Assembly (NCBI GenBank): GCA_032358255.1
Contig: JAULBX010030263.1
Coordinates: 310,001 to 374,000 of the forward strand
Source: Heterotrichella gracilis
Taxonomy: Eukaryota > Sar > Xanthophyceae > Tribonematales > Xanthonemataceae
Length of the DNA: 64,000 bases
Direction of reading: 5' to 3'
In this document: positions 10,747 to 22,633 of the stretch, piece after piece
Layout: each line of letters begins with the position of its first letter
Position numbering within the stretch: position 1 is the stretch's first letter
Translations under genes and position numbers: made by a program
Notes under the pieces: generated by a model
Told to the model about the DNA's origin: nothing
Databases searched by the model: none
Seen by the model: only the letters and a program-made list of their open reading frames with translations

Positions 10747-11799
10747 ATGTGGCTTCCCAGACCCACGACCCTAAACCCTACTAGAGGGTTTCCAGGTACC
10801 TTGCGCCAGCCTGGGTCGCTTGGCAGCGTGGTCCATGGCGACAGCCCCAACGCCCTGCTGCATACCCCAGCCTGGGGCACAGGAACCCTAAATGAGCCAC
10901 TGGGGCTTGAGTAGTACCGTAATAATCGCGTTCCTGCGGGGCCACAGTAAGGGTGACTCCACGGTTGGGGTGCCCTAGGGTGTAGGTGTGTCTCGGCATG
11001 TGTCTAGCTGGGCTAGTGCCAGCCATGCTGTCCCGTTTCAAATACCAGCACCTCCTGCACGGCTACAGTGCAGCCACCCAGCGCAGCACCACCAGTTGCA
11101 TGCTGCAGGGCACGTACACTCCTGTGCTGGCATGCAGCGTCACGCCACAGCTGGCGACAACCCAATAAAGACACCCTACCACTAACCACATGAAAGTGTG
11201 CGTTGTATTTGTGTGCGGCACGCTGTCAACGTGGGGGCAGCACTGGTATGCATGCATATGCACAGGCTGCCCACCACACAGTGCCATGCATACACATGTT
11301 TATTGACCTATAAGGTCTCATTCAAACCACCGAGGTACTTGGTTTGCGCCATGCACTGTTTTTGCAGGAGTCGGCGCATACACACTCGCACTCGCACATG
11401 CATGCATGCATTAAATAAGTGTGCCAGTTCTTGCTGCAAATTACCTTTTACAAATAGCACTTCCACACCAAATCCAAGTCCAGAGCTCAACTTCGATTGT
11501 CACAGTCCAGCTTGCCAACTACATGCCGGCTCATAGAACATACTTGCCCCCACAAAGTATAACCCACTCCACTACAGCGGCACAGCAGCAGCTGTCTTAC
11601 AACACCTGATCGAACCCCCTTGAGCAGGTGAATTGGTCTCCCTGCTACTGTGAAACCTTGTCTGGTCTACATAGCTGCAACTTAGCAGGCGTTCATAGGT
11701 TGACACCCTTTGGTAGGCCCTACCGGGTATAAACCCTTGCCAAGGGTGGTGTATCCCACATGTGGCTGGAGCCTGTGGACAGGTGACAGATGTAGGTCT

Positions 11800-11917
11800 G
11801 AAAGAAGAAAGAAAGAAAGGAAGGGGACGCACAAAGGCGTAGTTGAGGGGCCACTGGCTCGCACCAGGGCACCGATTAGCCAGAAAGCTGGTCAAGCACA
11901 GGCCTTAGCCAATGCCG
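11800..11917 (-). mobile_element. Short 5'-truncated copy of a LINE 3' end
   Basis: On the minus strand this matches the 3' end of the element at 34251-34850: the last codons of its frame, then the 3'UTR (GTGCCCTGGTGCGAGCCAGT, then CAACTACGCC), then a TTTC/TTCT tail. It is cut off just inside the end of the reading frame. A short 3'-end-only copy with a simple-repeat tail is what target-primed reverse transcription leaves. Confidence 0.7.
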
Positions 11918-12997
11918 GCACGTCACTGGTGATACTGAGCACTGCTGGGGACAGGATGTGTTCCTGGGGTTTACTGCTGGGGTGTTGGCAGCCTGTACAC
12001 AGCACCACTAACAGGGACTGGGCAACTTGACACTGAGAAAGAGCCAACTTGGAGACTCTGTAGGCTGGCTGGAGGGCTGCTATCAACCCATCCAATTTGG
12101 CAAGCAACAAACAGGTCTGGGGACAGCTACCACACAAGCTGCGGCTACCATCCGGGCATAACTGGCACCAATGTAATGGTAGGTTGTAAGGTACCACACA
12201 ATGACACGCGGTTGCATTGGAGGTGAACATACTTACAGACTGGCAAGTGTCAAGGTGTATCACGACAAAAATATAGGGGAAGTCAGATTGTACAGCGCAA
12301 AAGAGCGCATCATCATGGTCTCTGTGACTGTGGAAACGTGTAGTTGCACCTCAATGGATTCAAGAGAGACACAGCGCTGAGGTTACTGGCATTGTGTACC
12401 TTTCAGCGGCTGCACTAGGTGTTTATGAAACAGCAAAGCATAGAAAAAAAGACTATATAGGTTTGTATCTCTCACAGGATTCGCTCATGCACCATCCCAC
12501 AAAAACCCAAAATATCACAGCAATGTGGACGTGTGGTGTCACGCGGGTACCCACCAACGTCTGCCCTAGGCATTGCGTTTCCGGGTTGACCCTATACGGA
12601 CAAACATACATTAAAATGAAGGGAATACCTAGCTGCTGCCGACGTAAAGCCTGATCTCGAGCCTTGCAAACTGAACCTGGTGCGTAACACCAAATAAACT
12701 GCAGTACTCTTGTGATCACCAACAGCATTGCCTAGTAGCGGGGAAGGGGCACAGCGTTTTTGTCACATACACCTACAACATCCCAACAACGGGACCCTCA
12801 TCGCCCAACCTACGATGATAAAAGCAGTAACAACATGGAGCAGTTGTCACCTCGAAACCCCCACGAATCACTCAGCACCGTAACAACCCTAACATAGGGG
12901 GTCTTGTGCTCCTCTTTCCCCGCGCACTGTGTGTTATACAACTGCGGTCCAACCTCGTTGAGACAGCAAGCAGCCTCCCATGTTTGGCTCCATGCGC

Positions 12998-15900
12998 TTA
13001 TGCGTAGGTGGCATCGAACACGCCGAACACCTCGGTGTTGAGGCTCTCGGCCTCCATTGGGTTGGCGTACGCCCCCTTTGGCTGCCACACAGAGGTCAGG
13101 GTGGTGTTGTAGTCCTGCACGTGGGTGGGAGGGGGATGTCAGGGGAATGTCAGCAGAGAGGGGCAACGTCATTTTGAGTTAGCAACCCCACATTCATGCA
13201 CAAGCCACAGTCACACTACTGTCCAATCAGCCACTCCAGGGAGCAGGCCCCTGAGCAATGAAGAGTGCAGCACTTGCAAGCTATGCTAGCGCAGCAGGCG
13301 ACTGAGTTCGTCAAGGGCAGGTGCATACCATCAGCTGTGCCTGGAGCGCCACGTTGTTGGTGGTGAGGGCGGTGGTGTTGAGGGTCTGGATCATGCTGTA
13401 GGTCTGGGTGTTGATGCTGTTCACCAGGGAGACGGCATCGTTGGAGGCCTCCTTGTTGGGCGAGAAGATACCGAAGGAGGTGAAGCCAGCGCACACAAAG
13501 CCAGCAATCACGCAGGTGATGATCCAGCCAAACAGGGTCTGCAAGCAAGGGGGCAAAGGGTCAACAGCTGCCATGCGCAGTTGGTGTTGCAGTCTGTGTA
13601 CAGGGTGTTGGCAGAGAAAAGGGCTACAGCTGTAAGGCTGGTATGAAATGGTTAGACAAGGTGCTCCGCCACTATCATGCAATTCAAGAACCCTCCACAT
13701 GAAGGCTGCATTCATTGTAGGCTGCAGCGCTCACCTTGAGCACCACCCTCCAGTTGACACCGCCCAGGCCCTCGAACAGGCCCAGGGCCCAGATGGCACC
13801 GCAGATGACCTGGGTGGTTGAGACTGGCAGGCCGTAGCGGGAGCAGATGACCACCACGATGGCAGTGCACAGCTCAGCGCAGAAGCCGCGGGCGTTGGTC
13901 AGCTTGACAGCCTTCACACCCATCACCCGGATGATCTTGTGGCCGAAGACAGCAAGGCCAATTGAGATACTGATACCACCTGAGGATGGAGCAAGGAGCA
14001 AGGTAAGACACCCCTTCCTCCATTTGCCACTTGGTTGCCGAATATATAGTATAAGGCCCCTGTCCATTTCCTAGGCAAGCACAACCAGCAACCTGTACCC
14101 AAAAGCAACTCCTCGTACCCTTGGGAAGGGTTCCTTTTAGGGTTTTGCAGTCAGTGTGCAGGGTGCCCACACAATTGCTCACACAGGCAAAAATACATCA
14201 AGCAGGAAAACATTGAGGGTTTCCGCCACACACCATATGCCAGAATCCAGGTGGGCACGGTGACGTTCTTGCCGGGCACCATGCCGTTCTGCCAGATGTA
14301 GTACACGGTGGAGAAGGGTCCCATGGCGTTGGCCACGTCGTTGGAGCCGTGGGCAAAGGACATGACCATGGCAGAGAACACCTGGAAGAGGAAATAGTAC
14401 AAATTAAACGTTTAATGCAAGGAAGTATAGGTGTCAGAGTACATGAAGTTGGAACTTGTTTTCAATTCAAAAAGAGCTTTTTTCTTTCTTTTTCATTTAC
14501 AAAAAAAGAGCAAGGTCATACCTGCAGGTACCGGAACAGGCGCTCTGTCTTGTAGTCAAACTGCTCGGCGTTGGACCAGATCTTCTGCACGGTCTCGTCG
14601 GTCTCCACGCAGTCGTGGATGTCGGAGGTCACGCCCTGCAGCAACCGGACACTCATGACGTCAACAAGGAGTGGGTGTGGCACCACACAGTAAAAAGTAT
14701 AAATCTGCTTACTGCTACTGGGCAGTAACAGGCTGACCTGACCAAACCTGCTCACACAACCACACAGCATTGTTGCAGGTCCGTCCGTATACACCCCATC
14801 CCAAAGCTGTAACTTACATAGAACAGGTACTTGGTGACCTTGTTCTGGAAGATGGCCTTGCCAGTCTTGCTCTCGTAGATGCCCAACCACCACTTCTCAA
14901 TCCTGGTGGGCTCAGAGTCAGCGGCTGCAGAGGGCAGGGGAGCAAATGTGGATCAGATACACAGACCATACACACTATTTAATGGCCTGAAATGCCACAG
15001 AAGGTGATATCCACTCCTGCTGCTGCTCAAGTGGCCACCGACAGGCAGGGCAGTGCGCAGCTACATACACCCCCAAAAGCGGCAGGGCAGAGACAAGGGG
15101 AGGAGGGCTAGGGGTAAACGCTGAGCCCATGCACTTCACCAGGGTGGGGGGCAGCGTACCGGTGGCAGTAATGTCGGCCATTGCCTTGTCGATTGCCTCC
15201 TGCTTGCCGCCAGCCTTGGCCTCCTCAAGGGCGTCCAGGGCAGCAGTGTGCTTCGCGCTGCAAGGGCAAAACCAACACATCAGGACAGTGCACACACTGG
15301 TTGCAACAACAGCGTACACCAAGCTCTTTTGAGTGCCACGTTGTAGTAATACAAAGTGGCTCGACAAAACTGCAAGGAAAGCGATACCCGGCATCAGCTA
15401 GGTTGCAGTATAAAGCACAATAAAGGTAGGCAGCCTTCAGCTGGCCTAGGGAGGAAGGGTTTCCTGAAGGGTTTCAAGAACGCACTTTGCCTCCATGTCT
15501 GCCTCTGCCTCCTTGGCGGCCTTCATGAGCCTTGGCATGATCAGCACGGCGGTGATAAGCGCCATGCCGGCGGCGATGGTGCAGGTGATCCAGGCAGTCT
15601 TGCCGTCGGACACAGCTGGGGTCCAGGTGAGGTTCTTGTTGCCCACTTGGATGATAAAGGCCACCACAATGGCAAAGGTGCCAGCCACAAAGATAGGCAG
15701 AGTCTGCAAGAAAGGGGCGAGAAGGGCGTTCAGCACGAGTAGAACAGGGCGTTGGCAGATACTCAGCCACTACATGTCAAGAGTGGCAACCACCTGAGCC
15801 TCGGACAAAGGATATAAACACTTACACAGCAGCACAAAGAAATATGCACTGGATTGCAATCTTTTATTGGGGTAAGAGGCGTGGCGCGCAACAAGGTGTG

Positions 15901-17046
15901 CCACATTAACCTAGGGTTTGCCTAAGCACTTCAAGCAACCCCCTCCAGTAGCAAGCTGAAACTGCAAGCTGAGACTTACGTAGACTGCCCTCATGAAGCT
16001 GTGCGGTGACCGCAAGATGAAGTATCTGACCAAGCCGTACATAATGGCAACGGCGATACCAGAGACGATGGGCGAGATGAACCACGACATGACGATGACC
16101 ACGAAACCCTTGCGGTAAGGGAAGGAGTCCTGGTTGGCGGTCCAGACAACGGCGCTCTGGCCCTTGGTGACCAGGGTCATGCCGATGATTCCGCCGACGG
16201 TGGTGTGAGTGGTGGACACCGCAAGCTCAAGGTGGCAAGCCTGCGCACGGGTGCGAAGGTTCAGGTGGCTGCGCCGCACATACTTATCACCGCCGCACAA
16301 ACCAGGAACAACAAGTCAACGACGGTGAAATGGCACACAATAAGACAGATCTTTAAGACCCCTGGCTCTTAACCTATTGACTAGTAGCCGCCGAGACTCA
16401 CCAGGTTATCCCAGAACGCTGCGGCGATCATGACGCAGAACATACCCCACATCAGCAGGTCTGCAGCACAGGGAGTTGGCGCCACGTTAGTATTTGGCAG
16501 GAGGACATCCAGCTGTCACACAAAAGTGCGGCGATGCTTTCGGGTCGGCGGCGCAAACAGAGCAGGAGGGGTGGCCAAACCATACCTGGGGTGCTGGCGA
16601 ACTTGGCGGGGTTGGCCACTCCAGACTTGATAGTGGCCGTCACGCCGGCACCGAGCAGGATGGAGCCACCGGTTTCGCAGAAGGCGGCGATGATAACGGC
16701 CTGGTAGAGCTTGAGGGCCTTGGTACCCACGGAGGTACCGAAGGAGTTGGCCTGCGGAGGGCCACAAGTTGTGAGGCATGGCTATGCGCACGCAGTGTCC
16801 AGCACCTGCTGCAACAGCCACAGCTAGCGACGTCGCACGGAAGGTAGCGTACCAGGTCATTGGCGCCAATCCCAAAGGCGGTGAAGAAGCCTGTGATAAC
16901 TGACAGGGCAAAAACCCTGCAACGATCCGGTACAGCCAGTTAGTCAGCAGCAGGTTTGGAAAGATTTCAGCTTTCGCCGCGCAAGCCCGAAACCAGCGCA
17001 CAAAGCAGTCGGCAGTCACGTACCAGGTATACTGGGTGTACTCCAT
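12998..17046 (-). CDS. PTB: Sodium-dependent phosphate transporter, PiT/PHO4 family
   Basis: Thirteen exons join in phase to 609 residues: 17024-17046, 16853-16916, 16586-16751, 16402-16460, 15980-16240, 15486-15703, 15160-15257, 14818-14924, 14522-14635, 14234-14381, 13735-13979, 13329-13538 and 12998-13114. The start MEYTQYTWVFALSVITGF matches the family's N-terminus. Both signature repeats are present: GANDLANSFGTSVG (residues 25-38) and HGSNDVANAMGPF (381-393). ELAVSTTHTTVGG and GLPVSTTQVICGAIW are the paired inner motifs. Hydrophobic segments fill both halves. A hydrophilic, Ala/Lys-rich loop (about residues 265-370) separates them, as in eukaryotic PiT proteins. The family carries Na+ (or H+)/phosphate symport across the plasma membrane; green algal members are called PTB. 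The tail ends GVFDATYA with no ER signal. No start other than 17046 fits. No break was seen. Confidence 0.95.
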
Positions 17047-19057
17047 CGCAGCGCTTTCTTCCCAAAAGCACGGCAGTGGCCTTCAAGAATGCTTCCTTCC
17101 CACAACCGTTGACACACACCAGAGGGATGCAGCAACCCTGCTAGTAAACAGGTTTTGGTTTGTAGCGAAGGATCTTCGCCGTCTTTCTTTTGATATGACG
17201 GCGGAATGCTCGGCAGCTGGCGTCATCACCGAAACACGTTTAAAGGCCGAAGATGCCCAAGCGCCGAAGATGCTCACCAGCACAAGCTGCAAGCTGCAAC
17301 TTGCACGCGATTATTCCTTTGTTCTCGGCAGGCGCTCGAGGACAAGTGGTACATGTCAGACATGGGGGTGGTTTGGCCTAATTGCCTACCATCCCGGGGA
17401 TGGAAATGTAGGCTGGGACTGTCATCACCACGTTCTGGCTGTCGAGGGAAAACTTAGTAAGGCATGGTGTCACAGAACACCTGCCACCTGCGTCCTCCTT
17501 GTACGGGTGCAGCCGCGCACATGGTGTACTTGAACACGTATCCCCTCACGGCGGTACCATGCGCCCCCACTCACCTCGTGCACCCCCCCCTCCCCTAACT
17601 GACCCCCCACGATATCGTGGCACAATATGGCACCCCTCCCCTCCCCCACCTCTCACTTTCCTACCACTATGGGGCGACACCACCCACCCTACAGGTGCCA
17701 AGGCACAGTCTCTACCGACTCCTTGGATCTGTGGGCAGTTCCCTGTCATTGGGCTTATGGAGACTGGCCTAGGTGGCTTGCACTGCAAGTTGCAGTGACC
17801 AATTATGACAAGCCCTTGTGACTTCAAGGTTGCACACAGTTGGTCAATTGCACAGAGTGACAGCAGGTGGTAGTATAATAGGGGGGTGCTTTCAGTGGAG
17901 CATTCTCTGGCAGATCCTGGCTCAGCTCTGGTCTACACCGTTCCTGGATGTGGAGAACTCCAAGCCACTGAAGAGTGTACTGAGTTACATACCGCTGGGT
18001 GAAGCTTCCCGCGATTCAAGAGGTACTCCATGGCATCTACTGAGAGGGCTTGCCTGCCATGTGGGTGTGCAACAAACTACGTATAAAGTAAAAGGTCTTG
18101 AACAATGATGCCAGGTGTGTGTGACCACTCAACAACCTTTGCAGTACCAAGTATTGCAGTCACAAAGTTAGCGGGCAGCCTAGAAACCCTACAAGGGTCA
18201 AATATCATTTCTTCTTCAGTTTATTGCAACAGCCGGTTGACTGGCAGTCTGCATGAAAACACCGCCAACACGTCAACCACCCAAGCACCTGCAGCTATAT
18301 GCACGGCGCCTTCTCTCACTGAGCAGGTTCACGCAAAAAATGCAACAACAAAACAATATGCGGACTTCCGCTGGACTACTGCTTATTCCGGCCCTAAAAC
18401 CATCAAGTATACTGCCTGCAGCACAACACCTACAGGCAGGAAAGTCATATACCCCGTGGCATATGTGGCCATACAATGCCCACAACAAATTCGTATCACC
18501 AATATCAACAATTATTATCAACAAAAAATAATAGCTCGCCCCCACCGGTTGCTAGGCACCATGTACCTGAAGCAACAGCTCAACCCTGGGGCCATCTTAA
18601 CACTGCTGTGGCAGGCCAACTGCGTTCCTTGACAAACTTCTGGGCAGAAAGAAACCAGCCCTGTTAGATTTGCAACCCTAATATGAAAATAACCCTGCCC
18701 ACCTTAGTGCCCTGCAATGCCATGACAACCACACTGCTACACAACCTGCAGCCCACCAGAAAAGCAACCTGCCTCCTTCCCCTCTTCCCGCCTGCGACCC
18801 CCCTTCACACCAATAGTATTAAAACACGCAGCCAACCTGCACTGCACCCTCCGCCACACAGCCACTGATCTTGAAGCTTGCAGCACGGTTGCTTTCCCAT
18901 GGACCTTGGCCACTGATTCACCAGGGACCGCCTTTGCAGAAAACCGCATCACGTGCAGCTAGTGAGCCGCTGGCCAACAGAAACTCCCTGCGGTGCCACA
19001 GCCTGTTGCCAGCTGTCAAGCCCTTAGCCCTGGGAGCCACCTGCTTGCGGTGTGGGC
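17047..19057. other. Intergenic region, no supported gene
   Basis: This holds the upstream flank of the phosphate transporter (right of 17046) and the downstream flank of the secreted-protein gene. The 175-codon plus frame at 18105-18632 is Thr/Ser/Asn-rich without motif or splice context, in A/C-rich DNA, and is not called. Confidence 0.4.
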
Positions 19058-20542
19058 TCAAGGCAGTGGACCCTCTTCCTCTTCCAGGCCTCTGGGAGGC
19101 TTCTTGTTCAAGCCACCGTTGCTGGGGGTTGCTGCAGCGGGTGCAAGCACAAGGCATGGTGAGCACAGCCGGAGGGGGGATACCTCCGATGAGGCATTGT
19201 GGGTCCCATGGGTGCACTGTGACGCAGGGGCGATGCTCGAGCGGCCATGCAGCTCACTAGATGTGGTCACGCGGATGTGGGTGTGGGTGTGGGTGTGGGC
19301 GGTGCAGTTGCTGGCGGCCAGGCGCGTGGGCCTCACCTGGGGGTGGCATGGGTGGCTTCCTCTTCTTTGGTGGCGGGGATGCCTTCTTGACTGACGGGGA
19401 CCGCTTCTTTGGTGGCGGGGATCGCTTTTTTGTGGTTATGGGCGGGGGTCGGCACTGGCGGCAGCCGCACATGCCCTTGGAGGCAGCGGCGCCTGTGGTT
19501 GGCTCGACCTCAACGTCCATGCGGTGCCGGATGGCTGTGTCCAGCACGTCCTCTGGCTGGGCAAAGGGGGTGACTGCGGGGATGGCGAACCGGGGGGTGG
19601 GGAATGAGACAAAGTCAATAATGGGATGAGGGCCTGGTGTGGAGTGCAAGCGATGGGGAGTGGGCATGAGGCTCAGCATGAGCAATATGGGTGGGACAAC
19701 CCGCGTGCGTGCAGAACTCCATGCCATGTCATGCCACATCTGCGCCATGCCATGCCATGCCATGGCATGTATCAAGCCAATCGTGCCACATACCTGCGCC
19801 GCTGGCCACGGTCGCCCCCGCGCCAGGCTTCTCCACAGGCGCCTGCTCCAGTGGCCCAGTCAGCAAGTCGCAGCGCACTTTGTCGTCATCCAGCTGGATA
19901 GCGTTATACCCCGTGCAGGGGAGGAAATCGTGGCACACGCTGCAGCAGGCTTCCAGCCCGTACGGGGACGCGGTAGAGAAGGTGAGGTACACCTGTGCGT
20001 CCTCGTATACCACCCCTTGCTGGTGGGTGCACACGCCTGGTGGGGCAGGGGGGATGTGAGGGACAGCAACTTGGGGGGTGGGACAGGTTGGCTTGGCGGT
20101 GATGGTCTGATATTATGATGGAATGCGTGGTGCTGCCATGGATGGGTGATAGCCATCACACAGTGGGATCTGGAGGGTTTAGGGTCGCCTTATCGAGGTA
20201 CATCTTTTTTTCCCTTTAAAATAACCCAGAACCCTAAACTATTAACCAGTGGGAAGCCAACCCAGGCGGCCAGCCACTGCAGCTGGCAGCTGCAACTTGT
20301 CTCAAGCAGGTTAAGCTAGTGTCACCCTGATCATCAAACGTTTGGAGCCCATTCCTAAGGGTCTCGTTCCTAAGGGTATGTCAGATGCCAGCTGCACACC
20401 CAGCACCAGTTCTTGCGCCAGCCACAAGGGCACAGCGGCAGTTGAGCTCACCCTCTGGTGGTTTAGTCAGTGCTTGAACAGCGGGGGTGGCTAGGGCTGC
20501 AAGTAGCAGCAGCATGCAGCCAGCCAGGGCCCTCTGCGCCAT
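19058..20542 (-). CDS. Small secreted cysteine-rich protein with Pro/Lys-rich tail
   Basis: Four exons join in phase to about 214 residues: 20452-20542, 19794-20036, 19337-19573 and 19058-19131. Exon 1 is a clear signal peptide (MAQRALAGCMLLLLAALATP, then AVQA). Exon 2 carries a Cys-rich module, VCTHQQGVVYEDAQVYLTF...LEACCSVCHDFLPCTGYNAIQ...VRCDLL, whose Cys spacing and CxxCHDFxxCxGYN pattern resemble PAN/apple-like modules (tentative). Exon 3 has a GMCGCRQC patch, then (S/P)PPPKKR repeats, like wall or extracellular-matrix proteins. The third acceptor could instead lie further upstream (AG just before GCCCTCATCC), in the same phase, adding 13 residues. The C-terminus ends in an acidic LEEEEGPLP. 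Likely exported; function unknown. Confidence 0.7.
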
Positions 20543-22633
20543 GGTTGCTTGGTCGGCAACTGGTTTGTCTTGCCTTGCCTTGCCGTGCCCACAACCTGTT
20601 CAGGGCAGGGACACAGCTGGTGAGAGTTTGGTCAAGGGTGGGGGTGGGGAGTGCACCTCTCAGAAGGTTGAGCAGCAACTCTGAGCGGGGCAGCCCAGGC
20701 GTGGGTTTGTAAAGCAGAATACGAAACCCCAACACACTTGTAGGACAGGATGCACACAAGCCCACAGATTACAAGCCTGAAGTCTTGGTCTGGACTTGTA
20801 CTGCTAACTCCATATGTGGTTGTGCCGCGGAATGCACGGCGTCAGGTGATAGGAACAGCTTGTGGCACGTTGTAGGCCGACTTAAAAAGGAACAATATAT
20901 GCTTCCTGCCTGGCACGAGGTAGGAGGTCCGGATTTTATGCCGTTCCGTGTTTCGGCTGCGGCACTGAATGACACGCATGCCACTGGAAACGCTGACGCT
21001 CGCTACTCGCTTCTACGCCACTGTGGCGCAAGTAGTAACGTACTGAGAACGGCCATAGCCCAGGGATAGACACGCCAAAGGAGCTGAGGCCCACATGGGT
21101 TTACAGCGTGTCACTGTCAGCCCGCCAACGTGCCGGCACCGGGCCCGGTGCAAGGAGAAGCGCCAACAAGCAGAACAACCCTGAGAATTACTGCAAGGCA
21201 TCCTTACGCAAAATGCTGCTTCACTACCAGGGAGGACGAACGATATGATCCCAGCCAGGGACCTGCGATGGGTGCTTAGCAGGCGAGAACGCCACAACTT
21301 GTGGCACAAGGCGTGCGCCAAGCGGCAAGTGGCACCCATCAATACCCAAAGTCAACGCTCAAAGAAACCAGCAACGCGGTGCAGCTTGCACACCGTGCTC
21401 AAACCAGCCGCCCAATGGGCTTGAGGACTAAGGGTTAGATCCAGAAGTTGCACATTTCCTTGGGTGATGTCACCATCCTTCCTTGTGCAAGTGTGGGGGC
21501 ACAGTACTCACGTGGGCACCAAAGATAGCTAGTGCTCCAGTCCACGAGCTCTACTCCGTGCAGAGATAGTTGGCAACCCGTTTGGGCAGCTGTCTTGAAC
21601 GTTGCAGCAGCACCGGCACCACTGCCTGGGCAAAACCAATGTGCTCCCACCACCACTTGTGCAACTTCCAGCAAAGGTCGGATTCCTGTTTGAAGGGTTT
21701 GGAGAGAAACTTAGGACCCTTTGCTCGTCGCTTGCAACTATATTAGCCCGCTGTGCTGCCGTTTTGGTTGGTGCATTCACCTGTGGTGGTCCACTTTATT
21801 GTCATGACGTACAGCTGGCGTCGTGACAGCTGTACCAGACACTACAATCGTCAGCAAGCGCCTCGGCGTCCCGCCCGCGGTACACATACGGGACACTTGT
21901 CGCAATATCTCAGCCCAGAACTGGCCCCCATTACCTAAAATGACGATAGGACGCCACCAAACGTCAGCTCAGACCCTGTTCACATCAGTCATCACCATGC
22001 CACCACAGACAGCCCAACAGACCAATGGTTTGGATCGCTGTACCCGGCACCAGCAGAGCTTCTTCCTCAACCCACAGAACACAGCATAGTCTTTGATGAG
22101 AGACACATACCCTGTAGCTGTCACACAAGCCAAATTGCTCCTTTCAGCACTGTTGGGCATAACACGCAGCACTGCAGTGCCCCGCCGCAGGTTGGGCACA
22201 CATGCTAGCCCTAGCACACACCCCACCTGGAAGGCCAGCGGACAGCTAGGCAGTTGGCAAAGTTTCACCTAGCCCCGCCATATGATCACTGCAGGGCACA
22301 TCAACAGAGCTCCCCTAGAGCACAGCGCCAATACCAAACGGATCTGTTCCCACCACCTGGACGCTCGCGTCCAGTGCCCAAGACAACTAACGGCCGAAGC
22401 ACCGGTCAGCGCGCTGTGATCGATAGAAAAACCTGGAAAAAATGAGTTCCCCACAGCCCCACCCACGTACACGCTCTCCAGCAACGCACCCCAACCCGCC
22501 GCCGTTGGTGGTGCAACCCAAGCCATAGGAGCTCAGGAAATGGCGCTGTGACCCCCCAAGTCCCTCCTTTGGTTATCAAGCTTACCAAAGCTTGGTAGTG
22601 CACAACCCTGCCCCTCTCCGCCCACTCCCCGCT
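20543..22633. other. Intergenic region, no supported gene
   Basis: This holds the upstream flank of the secreted-protein gene and the downstream flank of the CRAL-TRIO gene. Several open frames of 60-110 codons exist on both strands (for example 21013-21342 minus); none shows a domain, biased composition or usable splice sites. Confidence 0.4.

Larger units (their letters stand above)
10410..12997. other. Intergenic region; palindrome and LINE tail, no supported gene
   Basis: The right part is the downstream flank of the phosphate transporter. The left part should hold the missing 5' exon(s) and promoter of the helical-protein gene. It contains a 30-bp palindrome (10717-10746) and a short LINE 3' end (11800-11917). 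Open frames such as 11892-12263 (minus) and 11198-11536 (plus) have no recognisable motif or splice context and are not called. Confidence 0.4.

Noticed and set aside
18105-18632. 175-codon plus frame
   Set aside because: A/C-rich sequence gives Thr/Ser/Asn-rich translation with no domain; nearby frames are also open.
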